Shown one piece after another: positions 1 to 8,328 of a stretch of 64,000 bases of DNA. The first letter of the stretch is position 1. Each line of letters begins with the position of its first letter. A model generated the notes under the pieces. The model had not been told where the DNA came from and did no database searches. It saw only the letters and a list, made by a program, of their open reading frames with translations. The translations under genes and the position numbers were made by a program. The stretch comes from a virus. The DNA lies in IMG/VR virus record IMGVR_UViG_3300033146_004399, positions 62,001 through 126,000 of that record; one strand, written 5' to 3'.

Positions 1-25
1 ATAAATCATTACAGGAGTAAAACTA

Positions 26-679
26 GTGGCAAATTATTATAATAACGACGAAGTACAAAATTGGGTAGTCTCATATTTAGATTATGAAAAAGAAGAAAGA
101 AAGACAGAAGAAGGAGCATTATTTTTACGTCAAAAAATAATGATTGAGGTAGGTAAAATAGTAAACGGAATAATATTTAAACATAGATTTACAGTATGGG
201 AATCATATGATGATTTATATCAAGAAGCTATGGAAGCATGTACTAAAGCATTAGAGAAGTTTAACCCTTTCTTTGTCACCTCTAAAGGTGAATATGCTAC
301 TACTTTTAACTACTTCTCTTTAACTGCAAAGAGATGTTTGAAGTTTTATACCATGCGTAATCAAAAGAATAGAAATAATTACGCTCTCGAAGATTATTCC
401 AATACTCTTCAATATACAGAAGAATTGACAGAACACTCTCAAGAAATGATTTCAGAAGAATTTATAAAACATTTAAAGGAAATTTTTATGGAATCAGGAC
501 ATAAAAAATTTCTACCTCTTATAGATATACTCAAAGAATATTTAGAAAAAATTGGTTCATTTAATAAACGTGATTTCTTCAGATTTTCAAAATCGTATGG
601 ATGGAGTCCCAACCTTATACGTAAATTTCTTAAAATAATTAAAGATAATAAAGACGCATTTTATGAAGTAAATGTATAA
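26..679 (+). CDS. T4 gp55-like late sigma factor
   Basis: 217-residue protein resembling phage late-transcription sigma factors that direct host RNA polymerase to late promoters. A sigma70 region 2-like helical stretch is visible at about residues 60-125 (YDDLYQEAMEACTKAL, then ATTFNYFSLTAKRCLKFY and a basic asparagine-rich segment), followed by a helical C-terminus. Length is close to T4 gp55 (185 residues). The start is GTG at 26, placed by AGGAG at 13-17. It is the first gene of a plus-strand run, with the next start 33 bp downstream. A recurring AAGATAA motif upstream of many genes here is a plausible target. Family assignment rests on pattern recognition, so a remote non-sigma helical protein is not excluded. 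Confidence 0.7.
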   Translation: MANYYNNDEVQNWVVSYLDYEKEERKTEEGALFLRQKIMIEVGKIVNGIIFKHRFTVWESYDDLYQEAMEACTKALEKFNPFFVTSKGEYATTFNYFSLTAKRCLKFYTMRNQKNRNNYALEDYSNTLQYTEELTEHSQEMISEEFIKHLKEIFMESGHKKFLPLIDILKEYLEKIGSFNKRDFFRFSKSYGWSPNLIRKFLKIIKDNKDAFYEVNV

Positions 680-686
680 GATAATT
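673..686 (+). promoter_or_regulatory. Candidate phage promoter (TATAAGATAA motif)
   Basis: TGTATAAGATAATT lies 26 bp before the start at 712. It is one of about 15 AAGATAA motifs placed 10-50 bp upstream of starts on both strands. A role as a late promoter is inference. Confidence 0.45.
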
Positions 687-711
687 GTATAATCGCGTAA
701 GGAGTAATATA

Positions 712-1872
712 ATGTTTAACGAAAAACCAATCGATCAATTCTTATTTGAATTAGATAACAGATATCCAAATATGACCATAACAGATGACGACTCAGGTAG
801 TCAAACTATGTTTTCTGCCAATTCTTTTAACGGTGTTAAAAGTGATCTTGGCTCATTTGAGAAAATGATGGCCATTCTAACAGGTCAGGAGAAGTTTGAA
901 TATGGTCTACTAGATGATAAAAGAAATGTTCGAGTTCTTATTGATCAAATTAAAAATATTAATGACAGAAAAGAAGAATTAAAAAAACAAAATAAAACTG
1001 TTAATGATCAAATTAAGAGTTTAGAAAGTAATGAACATAGAAGTCCAGAAGAAAGTGAAATACTAGATAATCTTAAAAGTAAATATAAAACTTATCAACT
1101 ACAAAAACGTTTGACTCAATTTGGAACTAAAATTAAAGACCTTGATGATATTCTTAAAGATATTGAAGATGGTGTTAACGTCGGTGAAAAGAGAATAGAT
1201 AAGTATGATAGTATTGTTGGTGATCTTGAAGATGCTCTCTTCGATGAAACTTACGTTAAAAGAAATCTCAACTCTCCTAAAGGTGAAATAGGACCTAAAA
1301 ATATACGTCCTAAAGTTATGAATAATTTTCCTATAAAATATATTTCAGATACCGGAATAACATACTTTGGTATAGTTAGACCCCCATCTGGTATAATAAC
1401 CTGGGAAGGTTCAGAAGCAAGACAGGCTTGGTTGGCAGATGAAGATATTAAATCTCTGTTTCGAAGTTTTGAAAATTCAAAACGTTTTTCAAAGAATGAC
1501 ATTCTTAAAATAAGACTTAATTCAGATTATACTGTCGCTAAAGAACAAATTAATGATGCACTTTTATCTATGCGAGCTAAAACTAGTATCAGAAAGATAA
1601 CTGTTAAAGATGACAGTTCGACCATTTTGGCAGTTAAAGATTACATATTTAATGGTATGGAAAATACTGGTCTACATCCAGGTAGAGCAGATAAATTACC
1701 TGGTATTGAAACAAGAAGTAAATCTCTCGGCAGCTTCATGGATAAAATGAAAGATACAACTTCCGATAAAGAAATAAGTGTTGGTATTGACAAAAGAACT
1801 GCATATTCTAAAGGTGTTATTGAAGTAATTGATACAGTAGAATTTTGGCGGTTTATTAGAAGTCTATTCTAA
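712..1872 (+). CDS. Unknown coiled-coil protein
   Basis: 386 residues, not recognised. The ATG at 712 is preferred over the TTG at 685 because AAGGAG sits at 699-704. A charged coiled-coil segment covers roughly residues 80-185. The C-terminal half is globular, with a conserved-looking patch around YFGIVRPPSGIITWEG. Its stop overlaps the next start (TAATG), so the two genes are probably translationally coupled. Its place beside the sigma factor is compatible with a structural or head-assembly role, but nothing in the sequence proves that. Confidence 0.8.
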   Translation: MFNEKPIDQFLFELDNRYPNMTITDDDSGSQTMFSANSFNGVKSDLGSFEKMMAILTGQEKFEYGLLDDKRNVRVLIDQIKNINDRKEELKKQNKTVNDQIKSLESNEHRSPEESEILDNLKSKYKTYQLQKRLTQFGTKIKDLDDILKDIEDGVNVGEKRIDKYDSIVGDLEDALFDETYVKRNLNSPKGEIGPKNIRPKVMNNFPIKYISDTGITYFGIVRPPSGIITWEGSEARQAWLADEDIKSLFRSFENSKRFSKNDILKIRLNSDYTVAKEQINDALLSMRAKTSIRKITVKDDSSTILAVKDYIFNGMENTGLHPGRADKLPGIETRSKSLGSFMDKMKDTTSDKEISVGIDKRTAYSKGVIEVIDTVEFWRFIRSLF

Positions 1873-2126
1873 TGTTCTATCCTGTATATGAAAATGACAA
1901 TAAATTAATTGTTGCTATATTTGAATTTACTGAAGATGATATAAATTATGAACCTGCACCGGCAAGTGGTTCCGATTATGATGAATATGTTTATTCAGAT
2001 GATATCAATGCAATAAATTATGTTGGTAATTTTAATGAATGGGGAGATTATTATTTAGAAGATAACGTTAAATGTAATACTTTTTATGATGCTCAAATTA
2101 TGTTAATACAATGGGTTATTAAGTGA
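1872..2126 (+). CDS. Small acidic protein, unknown
   Basis: 84 residues, very acidic and tyrosine-rich (SDYDEYVYSDD). The start overlaps the upstream stop in TAATG. No family recognised. It ends in TGA, which overlaps the GTG of the next small gene. Confidence 0.65.
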   Translation: MFYPVYENDNKLIVAIFEFTEDDINYEPAPASGSDYDEYVYSDDINAINYVGNFNEWGDYYLEDNVKCNTFYDAQIMLIQWVIK

Positions 2127-2290
2127 ATTACCTTAATAGAGTTATGAAACAAGTTAAACTTTCTTCAGAAGAATGGGATCAAATGATTGAAGATTATCAG
2201 AACGGTGAAACTAAAAATATTATGATACTAAAATATAAACTCAATACCATTCAATATAAAACTTTACGTAAACATTTTATAGGACGGTAA
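2123..2290 (+). CDS. Small basic helical protein
   Basis: 55 residues from GTG at 2123, overlapping the upstream TGA; an alternative ATG lies at 2144. The stretch LSSEEWDQMIEDYQNGETK followed by basic residues is predicted helical and resembles a short helix-turn-helix. Conserved junction spacing supports a real gene. Function unknown. Confidence 0.5.
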   Translation: MNYLNRVMKQVKLSSEEWDQMIEDYQNGETKNIMILKYKLNTIQYKTLRKHFIGR

Positions 2291-2291
2291 A

Positions 2292-2768
2292 TTAATAAAG
2301 TATATTTTCTGGATGCCACTCAGATACAAAATATGGATAATAATCATCTATATTATCAGTTCCAGCTTGCAATAAAAGTTTATTACTCTTCTTACAATAC
2401 AATTTCAATATATCACAATTCTCATCATTATTTGTCCCAAAATACTTAGCTACAACTTCTATAGGTTGGAAGGTATTTTTAACTTGATAAGTTTCTACAA
2501 TGAGATGACGCATAGAACTTCTATATCCATCACCAGGATCTTCAACAACACTATAAGTAACTCCATCTAATATAAATGAGAACACTTGTGAGTTTTCAAA
2601 ATCATTACTATAATTACTTTTTATTTGTGTTGTATCTCTATCAACGCCTGTGAGAGTAAATTCGCCTACTAAATCATTAAGTTCCATTTTAAGAGTACCA
2701 TTAGATAGAAGACGTTTTGCTATTTCTGAGTGGTTAAACATATTATAAACTATGCTAAAATTGCACAT
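2292..2768 (-). CDS. Unknown protein, opposite strand
   Basis: 158 residues, alone on the minus strand among plus-strand genes and nearly abutting the convergent small gene ending at 2290. It has a mixed alpha/beta appearance, with YSVVEDPGDGYRSSMRHLIVE as the most distinctive segment. No ribosome site is obvious before the first ATG; an internal Met at residue 10 is an alternative start. Not recognised. Confidence 0.6.
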   Translation of the reverse strand: MCNFSIVYNMFNHSEIAKRLLSNGTLKMELNDLVGEFTLTGVDRDTTQIKSNYSNDFENSQVFSFILDGVTYSVVEDPGDGYRSSMRHLIVETYQVKNTFQPIEVVAKYFGTNNDENCDILKLYCKKSNKLLLQAGTDNIDDYYPYFVSEWHPENILY

Positions 2769-2780
2769 TTAAGTAAATTT

Positions 2781-2796
2781 AAGTAAGATAATTTTA
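2781..2796 (+). promoter_or_regulatory. Candidate phage promoter (AAGATAA motif)
   Basis: AAGTAAGATAATTTTA lies 29 bp before the homing endonuclease start at 2825. It is the same motif as at 673-686. Confidence 0.4.
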
Positions 2797-2824
2797 TGAA
2801 TGATTTTATAAAGAGCGAGCAACT

Positions 2825-3931
2825 ATGATTAAAGCAATTAAGCTTTATAATTTAAACAAATCAATAATTGTTAATGACATTAAAATAATTGAAACAGAAT
2901 ACAGATTAAAAAAATTTAAAACGTTATTAATCAATAAAGAATATAAACTAATACAAAGAGATAAAATAACATTTATATGTGACGAGTGTAAAAGAGAATT
3001 TGAAGAAAAATTTGCTTTTAATAAAAAGTTTTTTGGATTAAAACAAAATTGTAGGACTTGCGATATATCAAAAACAAAGTTGATAAAATATGGTTCTAAA
3101 AATGGTTTTTCTCAAATAGAAAAAAGTGTTATGAATAAATATGGGGTTAAGAGTGTTTTTCAGTTAGATTTTGTTAAAAAGAAAATTGAAAAAACATTTA
3201 TAAAAAGATATAACGCTAAGAATAATTTTGGACGGTTTGAAGTTAGAAAAAAATTATATAATAAAGATGGCAGTTATAAAAATAATAGAAATAGAGCTAA
3301 AATGACTAATATTAAAAAATATGGCGTCGAAAATGTATCCCAGCTTAAAGAAATAAAAGAAAAAAAGAAAAAAACATGTTTAAAAAATTATGGAGTCGAG
3401 AATATATTTCAAGATAGAATTTTAATGGAAAAACTAATGTTTGCTAAATATGGCGTAAAACACCCGCTTGAATCAAAAATGATAAAAAACAAAATGAAAC
3501 AAAATTTTTTAAAACATTGGGGTGTGGAATATCCTGGTCAACATCCAGAAATTCACAAAAAGCAAATGCATTCTTTTAAAAATAAAACATCTGTTAAAAT
3601 TATAAATAATAATTTATATTACCAAACTAAGCCTGAATTAGAATACATTGTATATTGTCAAAATAATAACATTGATATATATAATGGGCCTTCTGTACCA
3701 TATATGTTTGAAGGTAAAAAACATATTTATCATATAGATTTTGAAACTGATAAATATGTAGTGGAAATTAAAGCATCTCATATATGGTATAAACAAAATC
3801 TAGTTTCGGGTAAGATAGAGGCTAAAAATAAAGCAGCTAAAAAATATGCAACATCTATAAATAAAGAATTTCTCTTTTTATTAGATGTTAAAGATTATAA
3901 AAAATATATGGAGAATTATAATGTCAGATAA
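2825..3931 (+). CDS. Homing endonuclease with KYGV repeats
   Basis: 368 residues. A zinc-ribbon-like CDEC...CRTC pair lies near residues 57-80. It is followed by at least six short repeats of the form K-Y-G-V-x-x-x-x-Q (KYGVKSVFQ, KYGVENVSQ, NYGVENIFQ, KYGVKHPLE, HWGVEYPGQ), likely DNA-binding modules. The C-terminus has a PD-(D/E)XK-like nuclease signature: E in TKPELEYI, D in HIDFETD, and E-x-K in VVEIKAS. This layout is typical of free-standing phage homing endonucleases. Its 3' end overlaps the next gene by 11 bp. Lysine-rich, AT-rich codon use fits a selfish gene. Confidence 0.75.
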   Translation: MIKAIKLYNLNKSIIVNDIKIIETEYRLKKFKTLLINKEYKLIQRDKITFICDECKREFEEKFAFNKKFFGLKQNCRTCDISKTKLIKYGSKNGFSQIEKSVMNKYGVKSVFQLDFVKKKIEKTFIKRYNAKNNFGRFEVRKKLYNKDGSYKNNRNRAKMTNIKKYGVENVSQLKEIKEKKKKTCLKNYGVENIFQDRILMEKLMFAKYGVKHPLESKMIKNKMKQNFLKHWGVEYPGQHPEIHKKQMHSFKNKTSVKIINNNLYYQTKPELEYIVYCQNNNIDIYNGPSVPYMFEGKKHIYHIDFETDKYVVEIKASHIWYKQNLVSGKIEAKNKAAKKYATSINKEFLFLLDVKDYKKYMENYNVR

Positions 3932-4322
3932 AGAACTAGAGGTTGTAGATGAAGCTTCACCAATGGATTTAGCTATTACACAAATGAATGAAATTGCTGC
4001 GGTTGTCGTTGAAAATATAGTTGACGATAGGGATAAAGCTGATGAATTATACGATTTCATGTGTTCAGAAATTGATATTAACGGAGATAAAAATCCTGCA
4101 ACCAGAGAAGCTATGTCTAAAGCCATGGAACTTAAAATGAAAGGGTCCGATCAAATGATTGAACTTCTTAAAGTTAAGGCTAAACTTATTAATCCTAATA
4201 AAGGTTTAAACGTTAACATTTCTTTGGGTAAATTTTCTGATAATAAAGGTGGAAATACAAGTGCTATGATTGATGTAGTTGAAAATATACAATATGAAAT
4301 CGACAATGAAGACAATGATTAA
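3921..4322 (+). CDS. Unknown helical protein
   Basis: 133 residues from ATG at 3921, chosen by GGAG at 3910-3913. Largely helical and acidic; the core reads as two amphipathic helices (DKADELYDFMCSEI and ATREAMSKAMELKMKGSDQMIELLKVKAKL). The helical layout is loosely like T4-type small terminases, but terL is 24 kb away, so I do not name it. A homing endonuclease begins immediately after its stop. Confidence 0.7.
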   Translation: MSDKELEVVDEASPMDLAITQMNEIAAVVVENIVDDRDKADELYDFMCSEIDINGDKNPATREAMSKAMELKMKGSDQMIELLKVKAKLINPNKGLNVNISLGKFSDNKGGNTSAMIDVVENIQYEIDNEDND

Positions 4323-5231
4323 GTGGGCAAAAAACTAACAACAGAACAATTTATAGAGAAAGCTAAAACTATACATGGCAATAAATATGATTATTCTCTC
4401 ACTGATTACAAAGGTGCTTTTAAAAAAGTTAAAATAATATGTCCAGAACATGGAATATTTGAACAAATAGCAAATTTACATATTCATAAAACAAAAAAAC
4501 AAATTTGTCCTATATGTACTAAAATTATAAAAAATAAAAAAATGTCTAAAACAACTGAAGAATTTATAAAAGAAGCAAAAGCTATACATGGTAATAAATA
4601 TTATTATTCATTAGTTGATTACAAAAATTCATACACTAAAGTTAAAATAATCTGCCCTGAGCACGGGATATTTAAAATACAACCTAGAGCCTTCATATTT
4701 AATAAACAAAGTTGCTCAAAATGTACAAACTATATTAGGAAAACAACTGAAGAATTTATAAAAGAAGCAGAGGCTATACATGGTAATAAATATAATTACT
4801 CGTTAGTTAAATATAAAGGTGCTAAAATTAAAATTGAAATAATATGTTCAAAACATGGAATCTTTAAACAATTACCAACTGTTCATATTAATGCAAAAAG
4901 TGGATGTCCTATATGTAATGAATCAAAAGGTGAAAAGGCAATAGCTCGGTACTTAGACAATAAAAATATACAATATATAAGAGAATATAAATTTAATGAT
5001 TGTAAAAACATAAAGCCTCTTCCGTTTGATTTTTATCTTCCTAATAAAAATATATTAATAGAATATGATGGAAAACAGCATTATAAACCGATTGAACATT
5101 TTGGTGGAAAAGAAACATTTAAACAACGTAAAATAAATGATGTTATTAAAACTAAATATTGTATAGATAATAATATTAAATTGATAAGAATTAGATATGA
5201 TGATAATATTATAAAGATGATTAACCTTTAA
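4323..5231 (+). CDS. Vsr-like homing endonuclease, three zinc repeats
   Basis: 302 residues. Three tandem repeats of about 60 residues (pattern FIxxAxxIHGNKYxYSLVxYK...VKIICPEHGIF...CxxC, DUF723-type) lie at about 1-62, 74-135 and 139-198. A C-terminal nuclease domain at about 198-302 (SKGEKAIARYL, PFDFYLP, IEYDGKQHY, LIRIRY) resembles Vsr and the EDxHD homing endonucleases. The start is GTG at 4323, directly abutting the upstream stop. The first codons (MGKKLTTEQF) match the starts of the copies at 15846 and 27331, supporting it. One of four relatives in the window. It converges on and overlaps the receiver gene by 11 bp. Confidence 0.8.
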   Translation: MGKKLTTEQFIEKAKTIHGNKYDYSLTDYKGAFKKVKIICPEHGIFEQIANLHIHKTKKQICPICTKIIKNKKMSKTTEEFIKEAKAIHGNKYYYSLVDYKNSYTKVKIICPEHGIFKIQPRAFIFNKQSCSKCTNYIRKTTEEFIKEAEAIHGNKYNYSLVKYKGAKIKIEIICSKHGIFKQLPTVHINAKSGCPICNESKGEKAIARYLDNKNIQYIREYKFNDCKNIKPLPFDFYLPNKNILIEYDGKQHYKPIEHFGGKETFKQRKINDVIKTKYCIDNNIKLIRIRYDDNIIKMINL

Positions 5232-5574
5232 TTTGATTTATTACAGCTTCTAATATATTTAAATCAATTGGTTTTTTTATGAAGCCTTTTATCTTATTTT
5301 CATATTCTTTAGACTTCTCTTCATAATCATAAGCGCTTTCAATAACAACAGGTATATTAATTCCCCTCTCTATAAGTATGTCTATAAGTTCAAAACCGTC
5401 AATACCTGGCATCTTAATATCAGTAAGAATGAGATCAAAGTTTTGATCTTTCTCTAGTAAAGATAGGGCTTCAGCAGCAAAATTAGTTGCTATAACCTCC
5501 CCGTTTATTTGTGACAATTGTGTCTGGAGATAAAACTGTACAATTGGTTCATCTTCAATCAACAAAATTCTCAC
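5221..5574 (-). CDS. CheY-like response regulator receiver
   Basis: 117 residues, a stand-alone receiver domain without an output domain. All switch residues are present: acidic pair Glu7/Asp8 (LLIEDEP), phosphoacceptor Asp52 (LILTDIKMPG), Ser80 and Lys101 (IKKPIDL). The GTG start at 5574 is preferred because GGAG lies 8 bp upstream; an in-frame ATG at 5604 would add ten residues. Such a protein normally takes phosphate from a histidine kinase or Hpt protein. An Hpt-like gene occurs in the same window at 50518-50814. A phage-borne receiver is uncommon. Capture from a host is likely, and the target is unknown. Confidence 0.85.
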   Translation of the reverse strand: MRILLIEDEPIVQFYLQTQLSQINGEVIATNFAAEALSLLEKDQNFDLILTDIKMPGIDGFELIDILIERGINIPVVIESAYDYEEKSKEYENKIKGFIKKPIDLNILEAVINQIKG

Positions 5575-5671
5575 AATATTTTCTCCAGATATTTTTCTAT
5601 ACAATATTTAGTTTTATATTTTGTTTGTTTACGCATATAGTATCTTACGTTATTTATTTATTAAATTAAAA

Positions 5672-5695
5672 AAACCCACACTTAAGTGTGGGTTT
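5672..5695. terminator. Rho-independent terminator hairpin
   Basis: AAACCCACACTT/AAGTGTGGGTTT is a perfect 12-bp palindromic stem flanked by A- and T-runs. It lies between the SLT-like gene's 3' end and the receiver gene, so on the minus strand it ends transcription of the upstream 5701-8128 block. Confidence 0.85.
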
Positions 5696-5700
5696 TTATA

Positions 5701-6573
5701 TTATTGATCTGCTGGTATTTGCCAACTTTTAAATGCATAAAAATATTTCAATGTTTCTGCTAAATTACCTTCTTTATAGAATTTATCAGGGATAGCTCCT
5801 TCACCATCGTTCCAATATTTAGCTATAACATCATATTCGTTAGTGAAAAGAGCGAGTATCACCCAGTCTTCTCTACTCCTAAAAGTAGTCATAAGATTAT
5901 CGATACGTGCAACTAAAACTTTCATCATTTCAGTGGGATTGTTTGCCGTCTCACTTCCTCTATATACGGTTCTAAATACAGGATCATTTCTCATAAGAGG
6001 AAGATTAATGGTATCTTCTATAGATTTAAGATAGAAAGCTGCAATACCTCTTTGCGAGTTAACGTTATGAATAGGATTAAAATTTGTAGCAACTTTCATA
6101 TAAGCCATGGGAAGAAAGAAATTAATTGATGGTATTTTTTTAGTTGTTCTCCACAGTTGGTCAAAAGTTTCAAGTATTTGCTCATCATTCATTTTTTTAT
6201 CATCAGGAAGTTCATTAGTATAGTAACGAATAATAGTATAATATTGTTCTCTAAGCCTAGACTTTTGTTGTTCTTCAGGAAGACGTTCCCAATCGTTTGT
6301 AGTTTGAATATTAGCACGGGAGGTTATAACCTCTTCAACATTATTGATATAAGTTGTGTGCATTTTATTTAAAGTATTAGAAACTAATATACCTGTCATT
6401 ATCATAATACCCATAAAAGCAACAACTATAATTATAAATGTAATCATCCAACCTTTAGATATACCATAATTAGGTCTTGCATCCATTTGAAGAATTTTTT
6501 GCATTACCTGTGTACTCATATCTGCATTATCCTCTTTAACTCGTTGCCTAGGCTTCTGTTGTAATTCTGCCAT
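5701..6573 (-). CDS. Membrane-anchored SLT-like protein, no catalytic Glu
   Basis: 290 residues. The N-terminal 42 residues are cytoplasmic, followed by one transmembrane helix (about 43-68, WMITFIIIVVAFMGIMIMTG) and an extracytoplasmic helical domain. The segment MAYMKVATNFNPIHNVNSQRGIAAFYLKS follows the lytic transglycosylase (SLT) pattern ESxFNPxAxSxxGAxGLMQ, but the expected catalytic Glu is Ala. It may therefore be an inactive glycan-binding relative or only a structural look-alike. The 12-bp gap to clpP upstream suggests one operon. Possible roles are lysis or cell-wall binding; both are inference. Confidence 0.7.
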   Translation of the reverse strand: MAELQQKPRQRVKEDNADMSTQVMQKILQMDARPNYGISKGWMITFIIIVVAFMGIMIMTGILVSNTLNKMHTTYINNVEEVITSRANIQTTNDWERLPEEQQKSRLREQYYTIIRYYTNELPDDKKMNDEQILETFDQLWRTTKKIPSINFFLPMAYMKVATNFNPIHNVNSQRGIAAFYLKSIEDTINLPLMRNDPVFRTVYRGSETANNPTEMMKVLVARIDNLMTTFRSREDWVILALFTNEYDVIAKYWNDGEGAIPDKFYKEGNLAETLKYFYAFKSWQIPADQ

Positions 6574-6584
6574 TTTATCTCCTA

Positions 6585-7178
6585 TTAAACTTCATCCCAT
6601 TTTTTAATTACTCTATCAACTAAACCAAAATCTACAGCTTCCGCAGAAGACATAAAAAAGTCTCTATCCATAGCCGTTTTTGTATCATCAAACGATTTAC
6701 CAACGTTATCAGCCATATACTGAGTAAGCATATTATTAAGACATTCCATTTCCTTTGCTTGGATTTGAACATCTAAAATTTGACCCTGAGCACCACCAGA
6801 AACTTGATGAATCATAATACGTGAGGATGGAAGAGAAAAACGTTTTCCTTTCTCACCATTAGAGAGGAGCATCGCTCCCATAGAGGCAGCTTGACCGATA
6901 CAGATAGTTCTTACATCTGGCTTAATATAATTCATTGTATCATAGATTGCCATCCCTGCTGTTACACTTCCACCAGGGGAGTTGATATACATATTAATAT
7001 CTTTTTCATCATCTGCACTTTCAAGGAAAAGAAGCTGAGCTACGATTAAATCAGCCATAGCATCTTCTACTACACCATCTACAAAAATTACTCTATCTTT
7101 TAGAAGTCTAGAAAATATATCATAAGACCGCTCACCACCACCTTCACTCTCAATTACTATTGGAACTAAATTACTCAT
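6585..7178 (-). CDS. clpP: ClpP-type serine protease
   Basis: 197 residues, full length for ClpP, the tetradecameric peptidase of the Clp system. The triad is complete: Ser99 (GQAASMGA), His124 ([10 protein letters not shown]) and Asp173 (MDRDFFMS). The [18 protein letters not shown] oxyanion and substrate region and the C-terminal AVDFGLVD are also present. ATG at 7178 is chosen because AAGAGG lies 7 bp upstream; the GTG at 7184 would sit against it. No Clp ATPase is encoded nearby, so it would need a host ClpX or ClpA, or act alone as a maturation protease. It shares a strand and short spacing with the SLT-like gene. Confidence 0.95.
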   Translation of the reverse strand: MSNLVPIVIESEGGGERSYDIFSRLLKDRVIFVDGVVEDAMADLIVAQLLFLESADDEKDINMYINSPGGSVTAGMAIYDTMNYIKPDVRTICIGQAASMGAMLLSNGEKGKRFSLPSSRIMIHQVSGGAQGQILDVQIQAKEMECLNNMLTQYMADNVGKSFDDTKTAMDRDFFMSSAEAVDFGLVDRVIKKWDEV

Positions 7179-7225
7179 ATACACCTCTTATATTTATTTA
7201 TAATTAACTATGCATAAAGAAATAA

Positions 7226-7248
7226 AAAACCTCCTAAAAGGAGGTTTT
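7226..7248. terminator. Terminator hairpin after the M23 gene
   Basis: AAAACCTCC-TAAAA-GGAGGTTTT: a 9-bp stem followed by a T-run on either strand. It separates the M23 gene from clpP on the minus strand, so clpP probably has its own promoter. Confidence 0.8.
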
Positions 7249-7264
7249 ATTATGTAACAAACTT

Positions 7265-8128
7265 TCAATACGGCATCGCGAGAAGAGATAAGGGATCTAT
7301 AGAAACGCGATTGTTTCTTATTTCATAGTGAAGATGCGGTCCAGTAGAAGGTCCTGAACTGCCTATATAGCCGAGAATATCGCCTCTTTTAACATGTTGC
7401 CCCCATTTAACTATAAAATGATCTGCATGCCCATAATATGTTTCAAAACCATAATCATGTTTAACAATTAGAAATTTACCATAATCAGGATGTTCTCCTG
7501 TGCTATAGTTATTTGTATAGATTGGACCTACGATACCGTCGGCTGTCGCAAGAATAGGTGTAGAAGAATCACCTGGTATATCTATTCCGGCATGGAAACG
7601 TATTTCACCTGGTTTGAATGGATTTTCAATAAAGCCGTAACCTGCAGTAATACGAGGTATTCCCCCACTAACAGGCCAAGAAAATGGGAATGAATTTATA
7701 AATCCCTGTCTTGCTGTTAAATAATCTTTAACTCCAGACATAAGAAGGAGATCATCATTCATACTTGATATAGTCGTTTGCATTTGGAGCAAAACACTTT
7801 CATCACTTGTAGGTATTTTGAACTCTGTAGTACCACCTACAGCGGTATCTTTATTATATAGAAGTTTAACTATTTCTTTAACATTAAATCTATATTGATC
7901 TCGTATTTTAATAACATTTTTAAGTTGTTCTTTGTATTTGGTTATTTCGTCATCTCTCTGAAGAATTTGATATTCTAATACAGTAATTTGACTTTCAGTA
8001 TTATATTTTGATACGATGCTAGCTATGAATAAAGCAGAAGAGACCGTTATGACAAATGCTACAGCTAATATTATTATCACAACCTTTCGATGAACTAATA
8101 TAATAAATCTTTTAAAAAATTTATTCAT
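7265..8128 (-). CDS. Membrane-anchored M23 endopeptidase
   Basis: 287 residues. Short basic N-terminus, one transmembrane helix at about 15-37, a coiled coil at about 45-85, then a LytM/M23 peptidase domain from about residue 150. Zinc and catalytic residues are visible: His179 and Asp183 (FHAGIDI), the YYGHAD region at about 232-236, and His265-x-His267 (HLHYEIR). M23 enzymes cut peptidoglycan cross-bridges. The anchor plus coiled coil is the layout of bacterial envelope hydrolases rather than free phage endolysins, so it may act in lysis from the periplasm or be host-derived. A TTATCTT motif (AAGATAA on its own strand) lies upstream at 8150-8156. Confidence 0.9.
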   Translation of the reverse strand: MNKFFKRFIILVHRKVVIIILAVAFVITVSSALFIASIVSKYNTESQITVLEYQILQRDDEITKYKEQLKNVIKIRDQYRFNVKEIVKLLYNKDTAVGGTTEFKIPTSDESVLLQMQTTISSMNDDLLLMSGVKDYLTARQGFINSFPFSWPVSGGIPRITAGYGFIENPFKPGEIRFHAGIDIPGDSSTPILATADGIVGPIYTNNYSTGEHPDYGKFLIVKHDYGFETYYGHADHFIVKWGQHVKRGDILGYIGSSGPSTGPHLHYEIRNNRVSIDPLSLLAMPY

Positions 8129-8149
8129 TTATCCTCCAATATTTATATC

Positions 8150-8156
8150 TTATCTT
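8150..8156 (-). promoter_or_regulatory. Candidate phage promoter (AAGATAA motif)
   Basis: Minus-strand AAGATAA 22 bp upstream of the M23 gene start. A plus-strand copy lies at 8182-8188, so the two motifs are divergent. Confidence 0.35.
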
Positions 8157-8328
8157 AATACAACAATTTGAAATAATGTTAAAGATAAATATATATAACT
8201 AATATAAATATGCTAAGAGAGGTTTATGTGATTGACGATATTTAGATACTGCCATCTATTATAATAGAATGGTTGCTGGCCTTTATTTCTCTTATATTTA
8301 TTATCAAGGCGGTGATAATATTTCTAAT

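Noticed and set aside
3921-4322. Small terminase subunit
   Set aside because: Only a general helical resemblance; far from terL and no recognised motif.
8232-8265. Sigma70 promoter TTGACG...TATAAT
   Set aside because: Spacer is 22 bp; every other promoter of this class here has 16 bp.
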